This document shows positions 15,153 to 25,000 of a stretch of 42,683 nt of DNA, piece after piece. A model generated the notes under the pieces. It was not told where the DNA came from, did not search any database, and worked only from the letters and a program-made list of their open reading frames with translations. The DNA is from CALXOD01 sp964402715 (GTDB lineage: Bacteria > Verrucomicrobiota > Lentisphaeria > Victivallales > Victivallaceae): positions 1-42,683 of the forward strand of contig CAYODJ010000019.1 in assembly GCA_964402715.1 (NCBI GenBank). Direction: 5' to 3'. A program made the translations under genes and the position numbers. Every line of letters begins with the position of its first letter. Position 1 is the stretch's first letter.

Positions 15153-17723
15153 TCATTCCTTTGTGTCGCCGCCATCCTGCGGATCGTCAATGATATCGTC
15201 GAAAATGAGGATCTCCCTCTTGTTCCCTCCGGCGGACGACGGTCCAATGATTCCTCTCTTCTCGAACAGGTCCGTCAGCTCCGCCGCGCTGTTGTAGCCG
15301 ATCCCCAGCCTCCTCTGAAAATAACTGGTGCTGGCCTTCCTCTCGCCGACGATGATCTCCAGGGCCCTGCGCACGTTCTCGCTGTCGCCCGGCCTGAGAT
15401 ATTTGCGCACTATCGCCGCGACGGAAGGATCCTCCCCGCCGACGTCGCCGCCGGCGTCAGAACCGCCGCCCTCCGCGGCGGCTTCGGCGTCCTTCGCGCC
15501 GTCGCCCTCGGCCACGACCTGCTCGTTGAACTTCTGCGGTGCCTGAGCCGAGACGAATTCGACCACCTTCTTGATGTCGTTGTCGTCGACCATCGCGCCC
15601 TGAATGCGCTCGAGTCCGGCGCTGCCGGGAGGCAGATACAGCATGTCTCCCTTCCCGAGCAGAGTCTCCGCCCCGTTCTGATCGAGAATCACCTGACTGT
15701 CCACGCGCTTGCCGACCATGAACGCAATCTTCGTCGGCAGGTTCGCGCGGATGACCCCCGTCACGATCTCCCTGCTCGGACGCTGCGTGGCTATCACGAT
15801 GTGAATTCCGGCGGCCCTCCCTTTCTGGGCGATTCTGGCGATGGAGGTCTCCACGTCCTTCCTCGCGTCGGTCATCATTATGTCGGCGAGTTCGTCCACA
15901 ATCGCCACCAGCACCGGCAGCTTGTCCGGAATCGGCAGTCCGTCGTCGTCCAGAACCGGCTCCGGCGGAAGAACCCGCGCGTTGTACCCGCGCAGATTCT
16001 TCACCCCCGCCCGCGCGAGAATCTTGTAGCGCTTCTCCATTTCCGACACCGCCCAGCGCAGGGCGATCGGCACCTTCGTCGCGTCATTGACAACCGGGGT
16101 TATGAGATGCGGGAGAGTGCGGTACGCCTCGTGTTCGACCACTTTCGGATCCACCAGAATCAGCCTCAGTTCGTCCGGACGGAAGCGGAACAGCAGACTC
16201 ATGATCAGCGTGTTCATGCAGACGCTCTTTCCGCTGCCCGTGGCTCCGGCTATCAGCAGATGGGGAGCCTTGGCCAGATCGAGAATGATCGGCTTTCCGG
16301 AGACATCCCGCCCCAGCACGATCGGAATCTCGGCGGTCGTCTCCTTCCACTGCTTCGACTCCATGATCGAACGCATGAAGACGGCCTCCGCGCGGCTGTT
16401 CGGAGCCTCGACTCCGACCACGTTCCGCCCGGGAATCGGCGCCAGGATGCGGACGCTCTGCGCCTCCAGCTCCATGGCGATGTTGGATTCGAGATTGACC
16501 ACTTTGTCCACCTTGACTCCGGGAGCCAGCTGAATCTCGTACCGGGTGACTCTCGGGCCGCTGATGTGGTTCACGACCTTGCCGTCCACCTTGAAGTTCT
16601 CCAGCGTGCGCTGGAGAGTCTCCCTGCAGCGGACTATCGCCTCGATGTTCTCCCCGGTGGCCTCCGCGCCCTTGCTCAGCATGGTGATCGGCGGCAGCGT
16701 GTAGGTGTCCGGGACGCCGTCCTCGTGCTTCGCCGCATCTGGCTTCGCGGCGGAGATCCTGGCGGGAACGGTCCGCGCCGGCTCCGCGATCTCCGGCTCC
16801 GGACGTTCCGGATCATCCGCCGGCGCGGCGTCCGGAACCGGACGGACGGCGGGCGGCTGGACAGACTGCCGGACGGGATCTTCCTCGGCGCCGTCCCCCG
16901 CGTCCGCCCCCGCGTCCGCCTCCCGGCCGATCACGGCGGCGCGTCCCGGCGCAATGCGGCTGACCGCCTGCTTCGCCAGCGCCAGCAGACCGTCACGGTG
17001 CGCGTCGGCCGGCGGCTCCGGCGGCGCGCCGGAGCCAGCCGACGCCGCTTCCGGCGCTCCCGCGTCCTGCGGCTCGGACGGCTCCCCGCGGAGGATCCGC
17101 GCCATCAGCAGACGGTGGAAATCCGCGAAATATATGACGGCGGCGCCGCCGAGAAGCAGGACCGAGCCCAGAAGCATCGTCCCGACAGGTCCGATGTACC
17201 TACGCAGCAGACCCTCCGGAAGCTGCAGGTCGTCCACCTGCGGCGCCGCGAGGAACTGGCCTATCACGCCGCCGGGCATGGCCTGACGGGCGGCGCCGGC
17301 ATGACCGAGGCCGAGACGATCGGTCAGATCGACGAACGTCTCCGGAGCGAAGGCGAACAGAAGCATAGCTCCCAGCATCATCAGGAATGTGCTGCAGAAG
17401 AAGCGGATCCAGTGACCCCTGACCGGAAGGAGCATCCTGAAGACGGCCACCAGCAGCATGCCGAGAAACAGGTACGCGGACGCGCCGCAGCAGATGAACA
17501 GCGCGCACGACAGGCGGGCGCCGAGATCGCCCATCCAGTTTCTCAGCGCGGAGTCGACGCCGCCGTCGAGCACGTCCGCGTCCACGGGGGTGTATGACGC
17601 GACGGCCAGAGCCGCCGCGAGCACCGCCACGCAGAAAACCGCCTGCACAACCCCGAACCGCCGCCGCGCACCGCCGTCGCCGGAGCGTCCGGCCGCGCTG
17701 TCGATCACTTCCGTCACCGCCAC
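15153..17723 (-). CDS. ftsK: DNA translocase FtsK/SpoIIIE
   Basis: Septal DNA pump that clears and aligns chromosome termini at division. With the GTG at 17723 it has 856 residues. About four membrane helices fill the first 200 residues, then comes a Pro/Ala/Glu-rich linker, the alpha/beta motor domains with Walker A AGATGSGKSV and Walker B LVAIVDELADIMM, and a C-terminal gamma winged helix (about the last 65 residues) that would read KOPS-like polarity sites. The start is GTG because GGAAGCGGGA lies just upstream and the first in-frame TTG (17792) lies inside the predicted -35 box. It is first in the long leftward run. Confidence 0.93.
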   Translation of the reverse strand: MAVTEVIDSAAGRSGDGGARRRFGVVQAVFCVAVLAAALAVASYTPVDADVLDGGVDSALRNWMGDLGARLSCALFICCGASAYLFLGMLLVAVFRMLLPVRGHWIRFFCSTFLMMLGAMLLFAFAPETFVDLTDRLGLGHAGAARQAMPGGVIGQFLAAPQVDDLQLPEGLLRRYIGPVGTMLLGSVLLLGGAAVIYFADFHRLLMARILRGEPSEPQDAGAPEAASAGSGAPPEPPADAHRDGLLALAKQAVSRIAPGRAAVIGREADAGADAGDGAEEDPVRQSVQPPAVRPVPDAAPADDPERPEPEIAEPARTVPARISAAKPDAAKHEDGVPDTYTLPPITMLSKGAEATGENIEAIVRCRETLQRTLENFKVDGKVVNHISGPRVTRYEIQLAPGVKVDKVVNLESNIAMELEAQSVRILAPIPGRNVVGVEAPNSRAEAVFMRSIMESKQWKETTAEIPIVLGRDVSGKPIILDLAKAPHLLIAGATGSGKSVCMNTLIMSLLFRFRPDELRLILVDPKVVEHEAYRTLPHLITPVVNDATKVPIALRWAVSEMEKRYKILARAGVKNLRGYNARVLPPEPVLDDDGLPIPDKLPVLVAIVDELADIMMTDARKDVETSIARIAQKGRAAGIHIVIATQRPSREIVTGVIRANLPTKIAFMVGKRVDSQVILDQNGAETLLGKGDMLYLPPGSAGLERIQGAMVDDNDIKKVVEFVSAQAPQKFNEQVVAEGDGAKDAEAAAEGGGSDAGGDVGGEDPSVAAIVRKYLRPGDSENVRRALEIIVGERKASTSYFQRRLGIGYNSAAELTDLFEKRGIIGPSSAGGNKREILIFDDIIDDPQDGGDTKE

Positions 17724-17739
17724 AGATCCCGCTTCCCGT

Positions 17740-17768
17740 TTGCAATCCCACCGATCGGCGGTTACAAT
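17740..17768 (+). promoter_or_regulatory. Predicted sigma70-type promoter for the WbuC-type cupin gene
   Basis: TTGCAA (17740-17745), a 17-base spacer and TACAAT (17763-17768) predict a start near 17775 and a leader of about 54 bases. The -10 hexamer shares five bases with the ftsK -10 on the other strand, so the two promoters cannot be occupied together. Confidence 0.6.
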
Positions 17769-17792
17769 ATTCCGGTTAAAGGTGCTTTGCAA
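17764..17792 (-). promoter_or_regulatory. Predicted sigma70-type promoter for ftsK
   Basis: On the minus strand TTGCAA (17792-17787), a 17-base spacer and TATTGT (17769-17764) give transcription from about 17757, some 35 bases before the GTG. Its -10 overlaps the -10 of the divergent cupin promoter. Confidence 0.6.
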
Positions 17793-17828
17793 GCAGACAT
17801 CGACAATTCACCGGGGAATAACATCAAC

Positions 17829-18227
17829 ATGCGATACGTCACCGAAGAGCTCATGGACGGACTGCTGGCGCAGGCCGCCGCCGCCGACCGCCGCCGCTGC
17901 CACTACAACCTCCATCCGACGCTGGACGATCCCGTGCAGCGGCTGCTGATCGCCGCCGTGCCGGAGACCGTTTTCCCGACCCACCGTCACCGCGCGAAAT
18001 GGGAGCTCGCCGTGCTGCTGCGCGGGAGAATCGACGCCGTTTTCTTCGACGACGACGGCAGGGTGACCGATCGGTGCGTTCTCGCGGCGGACGGGGACTG
18101 TTCCGTCCTGGAGATTCCCGCCGGTCAATGGCATCTCTACCGCGTGCGCGTCCCCTCCGTCGTCCTGGAGGTCAAGCCCGGTCCCTATGAACCGATTGCG
18201 CCGGAGGACACGGCGGAGTTCTCCTGA
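17829..18227 (+). CDS. WbuC-family cupin metalloprotein
   Basis: Small cupin of 132 residues. It matches the WbuC family along its length: RRCHYNLHPTLDDPVQRLLI, then PTHRHRAKWELAVLLRG with the metal-binding histidines, EIPAGQWH, and the closing LEVKPGPYEP. WbuC proteins are found in surface polysaccharide gene sets, often with fucose-type sugar genes, but their reaction is not established. The ATG at 17829 is chosen because the family begins MR-(L/Y)-(L/V)-T; a TTG at 17787 is also open but lies at the promoter. It converges on dnaE, with only 14 bases between stops. Confidence 0.87.
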   Translation: MRYVTEELMDGLLAQAAAADRRRCHYNLHPTLDDPVQRLLIAAVPETVFPTHRHRAKWELAVLLRGRIDAVFFDDDGRVTDRCVLAADGDCSVLEIPAGQWHLYRVRVPSVVLEVKPGPYEPIAPEDTAEFS

Positions 18228-18234
18228 CCGCGCG

Positions 18235-18249
18235 CCGCGTTCTACGCGG
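18235..18249. terminator. Small hairpin between convergent cupin and dnaE genes
   Basis: CCGCG-TTCTA-CGCGG overlaps the dnaE stop in the 14-base convergent junction, followed by TTTC on the plus strand. The stem is short and the T-run is poor, so bidirectional termination is possible but unproven. Confidence 0.25.
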
Positions 18250-21200
18250 TTTCGGCGGCCGGAGTCCTGGAGCGGCGCCAGCCGCCGCGCGCCCGCCCGG
18301 CTTCGCAGGGCTTGCCTTTCACCCGGCATCTCCGCGCCCCCAGCAGCGTCTCGATCCCCTTCAGCAGATCCGTCGTGACGCGGACTCCGCGGTCCGCGCC
18401 GGGTTCGATGAAGAAGACGGAGCCGTCGTCGCCCTCCACGCACATCACCAGGGGGGTGTCGCCGGCGTTGGCCTTGCACAGCCTCGCGAGATCCTCCAGC
18501 CTCCTACGATCCATGTCGCTCTCGCGGATGTACAGATGCAGCGCCGCGGCATAGCACGAGGCGCCCTCGTCCAGCGACATGATCCGATCCGCCGCCAGCC
18601 TGGGTCTCTCGGAATCGTCGCGGTAGTTCACCCGCGCCTCCACCAGGATCGGCAGCCCCGGCGTCAGCACCAGCCCCGCCTTGCCGATTTCGCCCAGTAT
18701 CCGTTCATACAGCATGCATTCGATCGCGCTGTCCATGTCCTCCAGCACGAGGATGCCCATGGGTTTGCCGCTGCTCTTGCTGAATTTTGTGCTGAAGGAG
18801 CCCACCATGCCCGCCAGACGGACGGAGGCGTTGTCGCGGACCTGTCCGACGTCGCGTATCGGCATCGAGGACAGGCCCCGGACGATCTCGACGTAGGGTT
18901 CGAGGGGATGCCCGGTCACGTAAAACCCCAGCAGCTCCTTCTCGCTTTTCAGAATCTCCTCCCGGGAGAACTCCGGAATGTCGGGAATCGGAACGGAGCA
19001 GCTGTCTCTGGTGTCCTCTCCGTCGAGCAGATCGAACAGGGATCCCTGTCCGCTGGCCAGATCGGCCGTGCGCGACGCCGCGAACTTCAGCATCGGCTCC
19101 GCGATCGCCAGCAGCTGACTCCGCCGCAGACCCAGCTGATCGAACGCCCCCGCGCGGGTGAGATGCTCCATCATCCGTGAATTCATCGCGCCGCCGCAGC
19201 GCTCGCAGAAATCCTGGAAGCTCTTGTACTTTCCGTCGGCCTGTCTGGATTCGATGATCTTGCGCGCGGCTATCTCCCCCACGCCCTTGATCGCGCCGAG
19301 ACCGAAACGGATCGCGCCGTCGTCCACGCCGAAAGTGATCTGACTGCTGTTGACGTTCGGCGGCAGGACCTTGATCCCCATGTCCCTGCAGGCGTTGATG
19401 AGGAACGCGATCTCGTCGGCGTTCGCCAGTTCGCTCGTCAGCACGGCCGCCATGAACTCCACCGGATAATTCGCCTTCAGGTAGGCCGTCTGATAGGCGA
19501 CCATGGCGTAGGCGGCGCTGTGCGACTTGTTGAATCCGTATCCGGCGAACATCTCGATTTTTTCCCAGATCTGCTTGGCGAGGGATTCGGAAATCCCGCT
19601 CGTCTTCGCGCACCCCTCCAGGAATTTCGCTTTCTGCCGCTCCATCTCGTCCGCCTTCTTCTTGCCGATGGCGCGGCGCAGAATGTCCGCACCCCCCAGA
19701 GAGAATCCGGCCAGCTCCTGCACCACCTGCATGATCTGCTCCTGATAGAGCATGATTCCGTAGGTCTCCTTCAGAATGCGCTCCATCTTCGGATGATCAT
19801 AGACTATCTCCTCCTCGCCCTTCTTGCGGCGGACGAACTGGGGGATGAACTGCATGGGACCGGGACGGTAGATGGCCAGCAGGGCGATGATGTGTTCGAT
19901 GCTCTCCACTCCGAACTGGCGGCAGAGATTCTGCATGCCGCCGGACTCCAGCTGAAACACCGCCACGGTGTCCCCTCTGCGGAGCAGATCGTACGTCTTG
20001 GGATCATCCAGCGGCAGCTCGTCCATGTTGAGAGCCACCCCGTGATGCTCCTCTATCATGTCCAGGGCGTTGCGGATGATGGTCAGGGTCCGCAGCCCCA
20101 GAAAATCCATCTTCAGCAGCCCGAGCTCCTCGCACGGCCCGGCGGTGAACTGGGTGACCGTCTCGCCGCCCGCGCCGGAGGCCAGCGGCACGAGATTGTC
20201 CAGGCGCTGATCGCCGATGATGACCCCCGCGGCATGAATGCCGAGCTGCCGGTTCAGCCCTTCAAGCACCTCGGCGAAGCTGAACACCTCCGCGACCTCG
20301 GGGTCGCTCTTGACCAGCGCCGCCAGCTCCCCGGACTTTTCGACGGCCTTGGCCAGAGTCATCTTCACCTCGTCCGGCACCAGCTTGCTGATGCGGTTGC
20401 CGAATTCGAAGTCGTGTCCGAGCACCCGGGCGACATCCTTGAGCACGGCCTTGGCCTTGAGCGCACCGTAGGTGCAGATCTGCGCCACGCTGTCCTGCCC
20501 GTATTTCTGCCGGACGTACTCGATGACCTCTCCCCGCCGTTTTTCGCAGAAGTCTATGTCGAAGTCGGGAGGATTGACGCGTTCCGGGTTCAGAAAGCGT
20601 TCGAAAAGAAGGTTGTAGCGGAGCGGATCGATGTTGGTGATCTGCGTCAGATACGCCACCAGGCTCCCCGCCCCACTGCCGCGGCCGGGGCCGACCGGAA
20701 CCCCCTGTTCCTTGGCGTGCCTGATGAAGTCGCTGACCACCAGGAAATAGGAGCAGTATTGGGTCCGGTCGATGACATCGAGTTCGTAATCCATACGGTC
20801 TATGACCGCGCGCTGCTCCGGCGTCAGCTCCGGCGATTCCGGATCGAAATGGTAGCGCACGGGGATGTTCTTCAGACAGATCTCCCTCAGAAACTCCTTG
20901 CCGGGCACCGTGCCGTCGGGCAGGGTGTAGACCGGGTAGTGGTTGACATCGGGGGCGTATCGGAAAGTGACCTCGCACCGCTCCGCGATGGCGCGGGTGT
21001 TGGCGATCGCCCCGGGCAGCTCACGGAAGAGAGCCGCCATCTCGTCCGCGCTCTTGAAGTAGTACTCCGGACCGGAAAAACGGAAATGCCGCGGATCGGA
21101 CAGCAGCGCCCCCGTCTGGATGCAGAGCATGATCTCGTGCGCCTTGGCATGCTCCTTCTTCAGATAGTGCGCGTCGTTGGTGGCCACCAGGCCGAGATTG

Positions 21201-21799
21201 AATTTCCCGGCCAGATCCGCCAGCGCACGGGCGACCTTGCGCTCCTCCTCGATTCCGTGATCCATGACCTCCAGGAAGAAGTGATCGGCGCCGAAAATGT
21301 CCAGATACTCCCGCAGCGACTTCTCCGCCGCCGGCATGTCGCCTTCCAGGATCCGCTGGGGAATCTCCCCAGCGATGCAGGCGGACATGGCGATGAGGCC
21401 GTCGTGATGCTCGGCCAGCAGTTCCTTGTCGATGCGCGGTTTGCCGTAGTATGCCCCGGTGCGGAACCCCTCGGAAATGAGCTTGCACAGGCTGTGATAC
21501 CCCGCGTTGTTCTCGGCCAGCAGCAGCAGATGAAATCCGCGCACGTGCGGAGTCGCCTGACTCTTGTCGAACCGTGACCCCGGGGCCACGTAGGCCTCGC
21601 AGCCGATGATGGACTTGACCCCGCTGCCCATGAACGTCTTGTAGAACTCCTGCGCCGCTCCGAGAAACCCGTGATCGGTGATGGCCACGGCAGGCATGTC
21701 GAACTCCCTGGCCATATCCAGCAGTCCGCGGGTGGTGCAGGCCCCGTCGAGCAGACTGTAGTGGCTGTGAACGTGTAGATGAACGAAATCTGACGGCAT
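18242..21799 (-). CDS. dnaE: DNA polymerase III alpha subunit
   Basis: Replicative polymerase of 1185 residues (E. coli 1160). The ATG at 21799 has GGAGAAG upstream and gives MPSDFVHLHVHSHYS. The N-terminal PHP domain (1-270) keeps all nine metal ligands expected of an active exonuclease: His9, His11, Asp18, His43, Glu68, His90, Cys141, Asp209, His211. The palm has PDFDIDFCEKRR near residue 410, the fingers and beta-clamp-binding regions follow, and an OB fold (VRLAGMVGSFSTKF) lies in the C-terminal part. It has its own upstream promoter. An active PHP would give built-in proofreading as in Mycobacterium DnaE1; that is inferred from the residues. Confidence 0.97.
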   Translation of the reverse strand: MPSDFVHLHVHSHYSLLDGACTTRGLLDMAREFDMPAVAITDHGFLGAAQEFYKTFMGSGVKSIIGCEAYVAPGSRFDKSQATPHVRGFHLLLLAENNAGYHSLCKLISEGFRTGAYYGKPRIDKELLAEHHDGLIAMSACIAGEIPQRILEGDMPAAEKSLREYLDIFGADHFFLEVMDHGIEEERKVARALADLAGKFNLGLVATNDAHYLKKEHAKAHEIMLCIQTGALLSDPRHFRFSGPEYYFKSADEMAALFRELPGAIANTRAIAERCEVTFRYAPDVNHYPVYTLPDGTVPGKEFLREICLKNIPVRYHFDPESPELTPEQRAVIDRMDYELDVIDRTQYCSYFLVVSDFIRHAKEQGVPVGPGRGSGAGSLVAYLTQITNIDPLRYNLLFERFLNPERVNPPDFDIDFCEKRRGEVIEYVRQKYGQDSVAQICTYGALKAKAVLKDVARVLGHDFEFGNRISKLVPDEVKMTLAKAVEKSGELAALVKSDPEVAEVFSFAEVLEGLNRQLGIHAAGVIIGDQRLDNLVPLASGAGGETVTQFTAGPCEELGLLKMDFLGLRTLTIIRNALDMIEEHHGVALNMDELPLDDPKTYDLLRRGDTVAVFQLESGGMQNLCRQFGVESIEHIIALLAIYRPGPMQFIPQFVRRKKGEEEIVYDHPKMERILKETYGIMLYQEQIMQVVQELAGFSLGGADILRRAIGKKKADEMERQKAKFLEGCAKTSGISESLAKQIWEKIEMFAGYGFNKSHSAAYAMVAYQTAYLKANYPVEFMAAVLTSELANADEIAFLINACRDMGIKVLPPNVNSSQITFGVDDGAIRFGLGAIKGVGEIAARKIIESRQADGKYKSFQDFCERCGGAMNSRMMEHLTRAGAFDQLGLRRSQLLAIAEPMLKFAASRTADLASGQGSLFDLLDGEDTRDSCSVPIPDIPEFSREEILKSEKELLGFYVTGHPLEPYVEIVRGLSSMPIRDVGQVRDNASVRLAGMVGSFSTKFSKSSGKPMGILVLEDMDSAIECMLYERILGEIGKAGLVLTPGLPILVEARVNYRDDSERPRLAADRIMSLDEGASCYAAALHLYIRESDMDRRRLEDLARLCKANAGDTPLVMCVEGDDGSVFFIEPGADRGVRVTTDLLKGIETLLGARRCRVKGKPCEAGRARGGWRRSRTPAAETA

Positions 21800-21847
21800 G
21801 TTGCTTCTCCGAATGCTTCTGGACGACAATTCCAAAACGGCAAGAAG

Positions 21848-21875
21848 ATTATAACGGATCATTGAACAAAATCAA
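21848..21875 (-). promoter_or_regulatory. Predicted promoter for dnaE
   Basis: TTGATT (21875-21870), a 16-base spacer and a perfect TATAAT (21853-21848) on the minus strand predict a start near 21841, about 40 bases before the ATG. This AT-rich patch stands out from the GC-rich surroundings. Confidence 0.7.
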
Positions 21876-22037
21876 ATCCGCGCGCGCCGTTTCGGACAGA
21901 CGCGGCACCGCGCGGCGCCGCGCTCCCGGGAGCGGCCTGGACGGCGGACTGAGGGGAAACATCCGCGGCGGCGCGGGGGCGGGCACGGACCGGTCCGGCC
22001 GCCGGGGAACCGCGCCTCCGTCGTCCGAAACCGGCAT

Positions 22038-25000
22038 TCAGAGCCGCAGCAGCTTTGGGGCGACGGTTATGCCGAACGGCCGCACGCGGTATTCGTAACT
22101 GAACATGTCGCCCTCGGTGCGCCATGCCTGCGGTCCCATCCACTCGACGCGGAACGTCAGATGCAGCGCTCCGGCGCTGTTCACCCTGCTTCCGTACAGA
22201 GTGAGATCGACTCCGTGTTCTCCGGGCGGCACGACTCCGAGATCGCACTGAAACGGCGCGAACGCCAGATCCCCTGCGGGACGGCCGTCCAGCTCCACGC
22301 TCACCAGCGTCCCGTGATAGGCGACGCAGGGCGCTTCGCGGGAGGCGTTCGGTCCTCCCATCCCCCCCGGCATGCCGGTCACGCGCGACGGCAGACGAAG
22401 AGCTAGCCTCCGCTCCTCCCCGAGGCTGAACCGGCAGTGGTACGTTATGTTGCCGCTGTAGAACGGCAGCCCCTGGCCGGCGACGTCCCCCCAGCAGAGC
22501 TCCCGCACCGGGGCGACGATCCGCGCGGAGTCGCCGCGCAGCTCCACGCCGAAATCGCCGAGCAGAAAGATTCTCTCCAGATTTCCGGAATCGGAATATG
22601 CCATCCGCACGAGAAGCTCGTGACTGCCGGATTGAATCGCCGGCAGTCTTGCGGTGCGCAGCGATTCATCCGTCCACCAGCCGCAGTCCGCGAACTCGAT
22701 CCTGCGGCCGTCGAGGAAAAGTTCGGCGTTCTCCGGCTCCTCCATGGCGAGGAGCGGCGCCGCGACGTCGACGAGCGAATCAAACCGGTAGGAAAGCTCC
22801 AGCGTCGCGATCCGCCGGCGGTCCCTCGCGCGGCTCCACGGCTGAGCCATCTGACCGTCGCGGGTCTGCAGACCCAGAAGCCTGCGCACGCGATCGTCCA
22901 GCCGCAGGATCTCCTCCGCCGGCCGCCATTCCCGATCGCCGCCAAGACGCCATCGCGGCATGTCCAGCACAAGCACGTTCGGCTCGTCCAGGGAAATCCT
23001 CGTCACGCCCGACAGCCGGCCGACCGTCGCCGCCTCCACCGCCGAATCCCCGAACGGAGGCTGGGCGATCCTTTCCCCGTCGCTCCCGCCGCCCGCAGTC
23101 AGACGCACCAGGAGATGACCGTGAGGATAGAAGCAGAAATCAAAGACCGTCCATCCGTCCTCGTGCGCCGCCTTCACCGGGACGATGGTCCCGCTGCCGG
23201 TGTCGAGGTACTCGACCCGATGTTCGCCGCGGACCTTCACCAGCGTCTCGCGCCCTTCCCCCATCCGCTCGGTGTCCGCGAGGAAAAGATACCGCCGTGC
23301 GCCGTCGTCCCGCATCTGACCCACCAGAGCCGGCGGCCGGCGGCCGTCGGCTTTCCCGATCACGTCGACCTCCCTGAACCTCTCCAGCGCGCCCAGCAGG
23401 GCCGAGCGCGTGAAAGGGATTCTCTCGCATTTCCGCGCGAGACGCGCCGGCCGACCCGACGTCCGGGCGTCGCACAGCGTCGCCACCTCTCCGGCGAACA
23501 CGATCCGCCCGCCGGCCGCCCGGAAACGCTCCAGAAGGGACAGCGTGGTCGCCCGCAGCGTGACGGTCGGCGGCACCACCACCACGTCATACGCCATCTT
23601 CCCGACCGCGAAACGCCCGTCGCGCGGCCCGCCGCCCTGTCCCGGCAGCAGCGACTCCGCGATGAAGTCGAAATCGATCAGCCCGTGCAGAAGCCACTCG
23701 GTCATGCGGGTGAAATCCGATTCGGCCTGCCCGCGCCTCTCCGCGGTCGCGTCCTGCGGCCCGTACATCAGCCAGTACGATTCGATCGGATGGATCACGC
23801 CGACGCGGACATGCGGCTTCCCGCGCGTGAGCGCGACGTTCATCCGCGCGAAGTGATCCGCGATCAGCCGGTACTTTCCGCTCCACGGCGCCTGATAGCT
23901 TATCGACGCCGGATAGTCGCGCTTCGCCTCTCCCGCCATCGACACCCATGACAGATGCGGCACGCGGAGAGTGACGCCCAGAGCCGCCTGCCAGTCGCCG
24001 TGCCCCTTGTGCCCCATGAAGGTGAAATCCCATCCGGTGACGCCGTCGAGTTCGGAGATCACTCCGCCGCGTCCGTACTGATGCGACGCGCTGGCGGCCT
24101 GCTTCACGGTGTTGAACTCCATCCAGTCGCACAGCATGTCGTTCCCGGGCAGGTGAAACGCGCGGTAGCTGCGCATCGCCTCGCCGAGCGAGCGGGTCTG
24201 AGACTCCAGCGTCGGCTCCTCCATCAGATGTCCGGAAAGTCCTATGCCGTGCTTCTCGCACCAGGTCCCGATCGTGTCGGCGTAGGCGGAGCTGAACCGC
24301 TCCGCGACGTGGTCGTGATAGCGGTACCGCGCCTGAGAGAACCTTCCGCCGGGCAGCTCCCAGATCAGTTCGGGAAACGTGGCGAAGAAGTCGGCGCGGT
24401 AGGCCCTGCGGTAGGTGTCCGGCAGATCGTCGGTGAAAGGCATGCTCACGTCGCGCTTCTCCCGCGCGAACCTCAGCGCCGTCTTGCGGCTGAACTGAGG
24501 TTCGTCGGTGAAAATCAGCGGTACGGTCCGGCCGAACTCGCCGCCGACCGCTCTGAAATAGGCCTCATGGGTGATTTCGACGAACTTCCGCACCGCCGCC
24601 GGATTGAGGGTGTCCGCGTAGCTCTGCCCGTTGAACCACGGCTGCGGCGATTCGACCATCCGGTAAAGATAGAATTTCTCCGCGCCGGAGTCCGGCGGCT
24701 CGTCCGCCTCCAGCCGTCGGTAGGCGGCGAGGGCGCCGTCGGCGTCGAGCATGACCGAGTAGCAGGCCAGCAGCCTGCCGGAGTCGTCGTTGGCGGAGTC
24801 CGGCGGTTCCGCGCGCTTCAGCGGGGTCAGCAGCAGATAGCGCGCGCGCAGCTTCGGGTCTTTCGTGACCATGCCCCCCGCCGTTCCCGACGGCCAGCGA
24901 TCCTCGTCGTACAGGTACGCCAGCATCCCCTCCGCCTTCGCGGTCTCCACGCATTCGCGCACCCGCTCCATGAACTCCGGAGAAAGATAAGGCGTGACGA

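Noticed and set aside
14238..17597. A 1119-codon plus-strand open frame opposite ftsK and the RodZ-like gene
   Set aside because: Same GC-rich antisense effect; ftsK has complete motor motifs on the other strand.
17724..17792. Upstream TTG start for ftsK
   Set aside because: The extra 23 codons cover the predicted ftsK promoter and lack FtsK-like sequence.
21921..21934. Perfect palindrome CGCTCCCGGGAGCG between the GH106-like gene and dnaE
   Set aside because: It has no loop and no T-run, and such strings are expected by chance in very GC-rich spacers.
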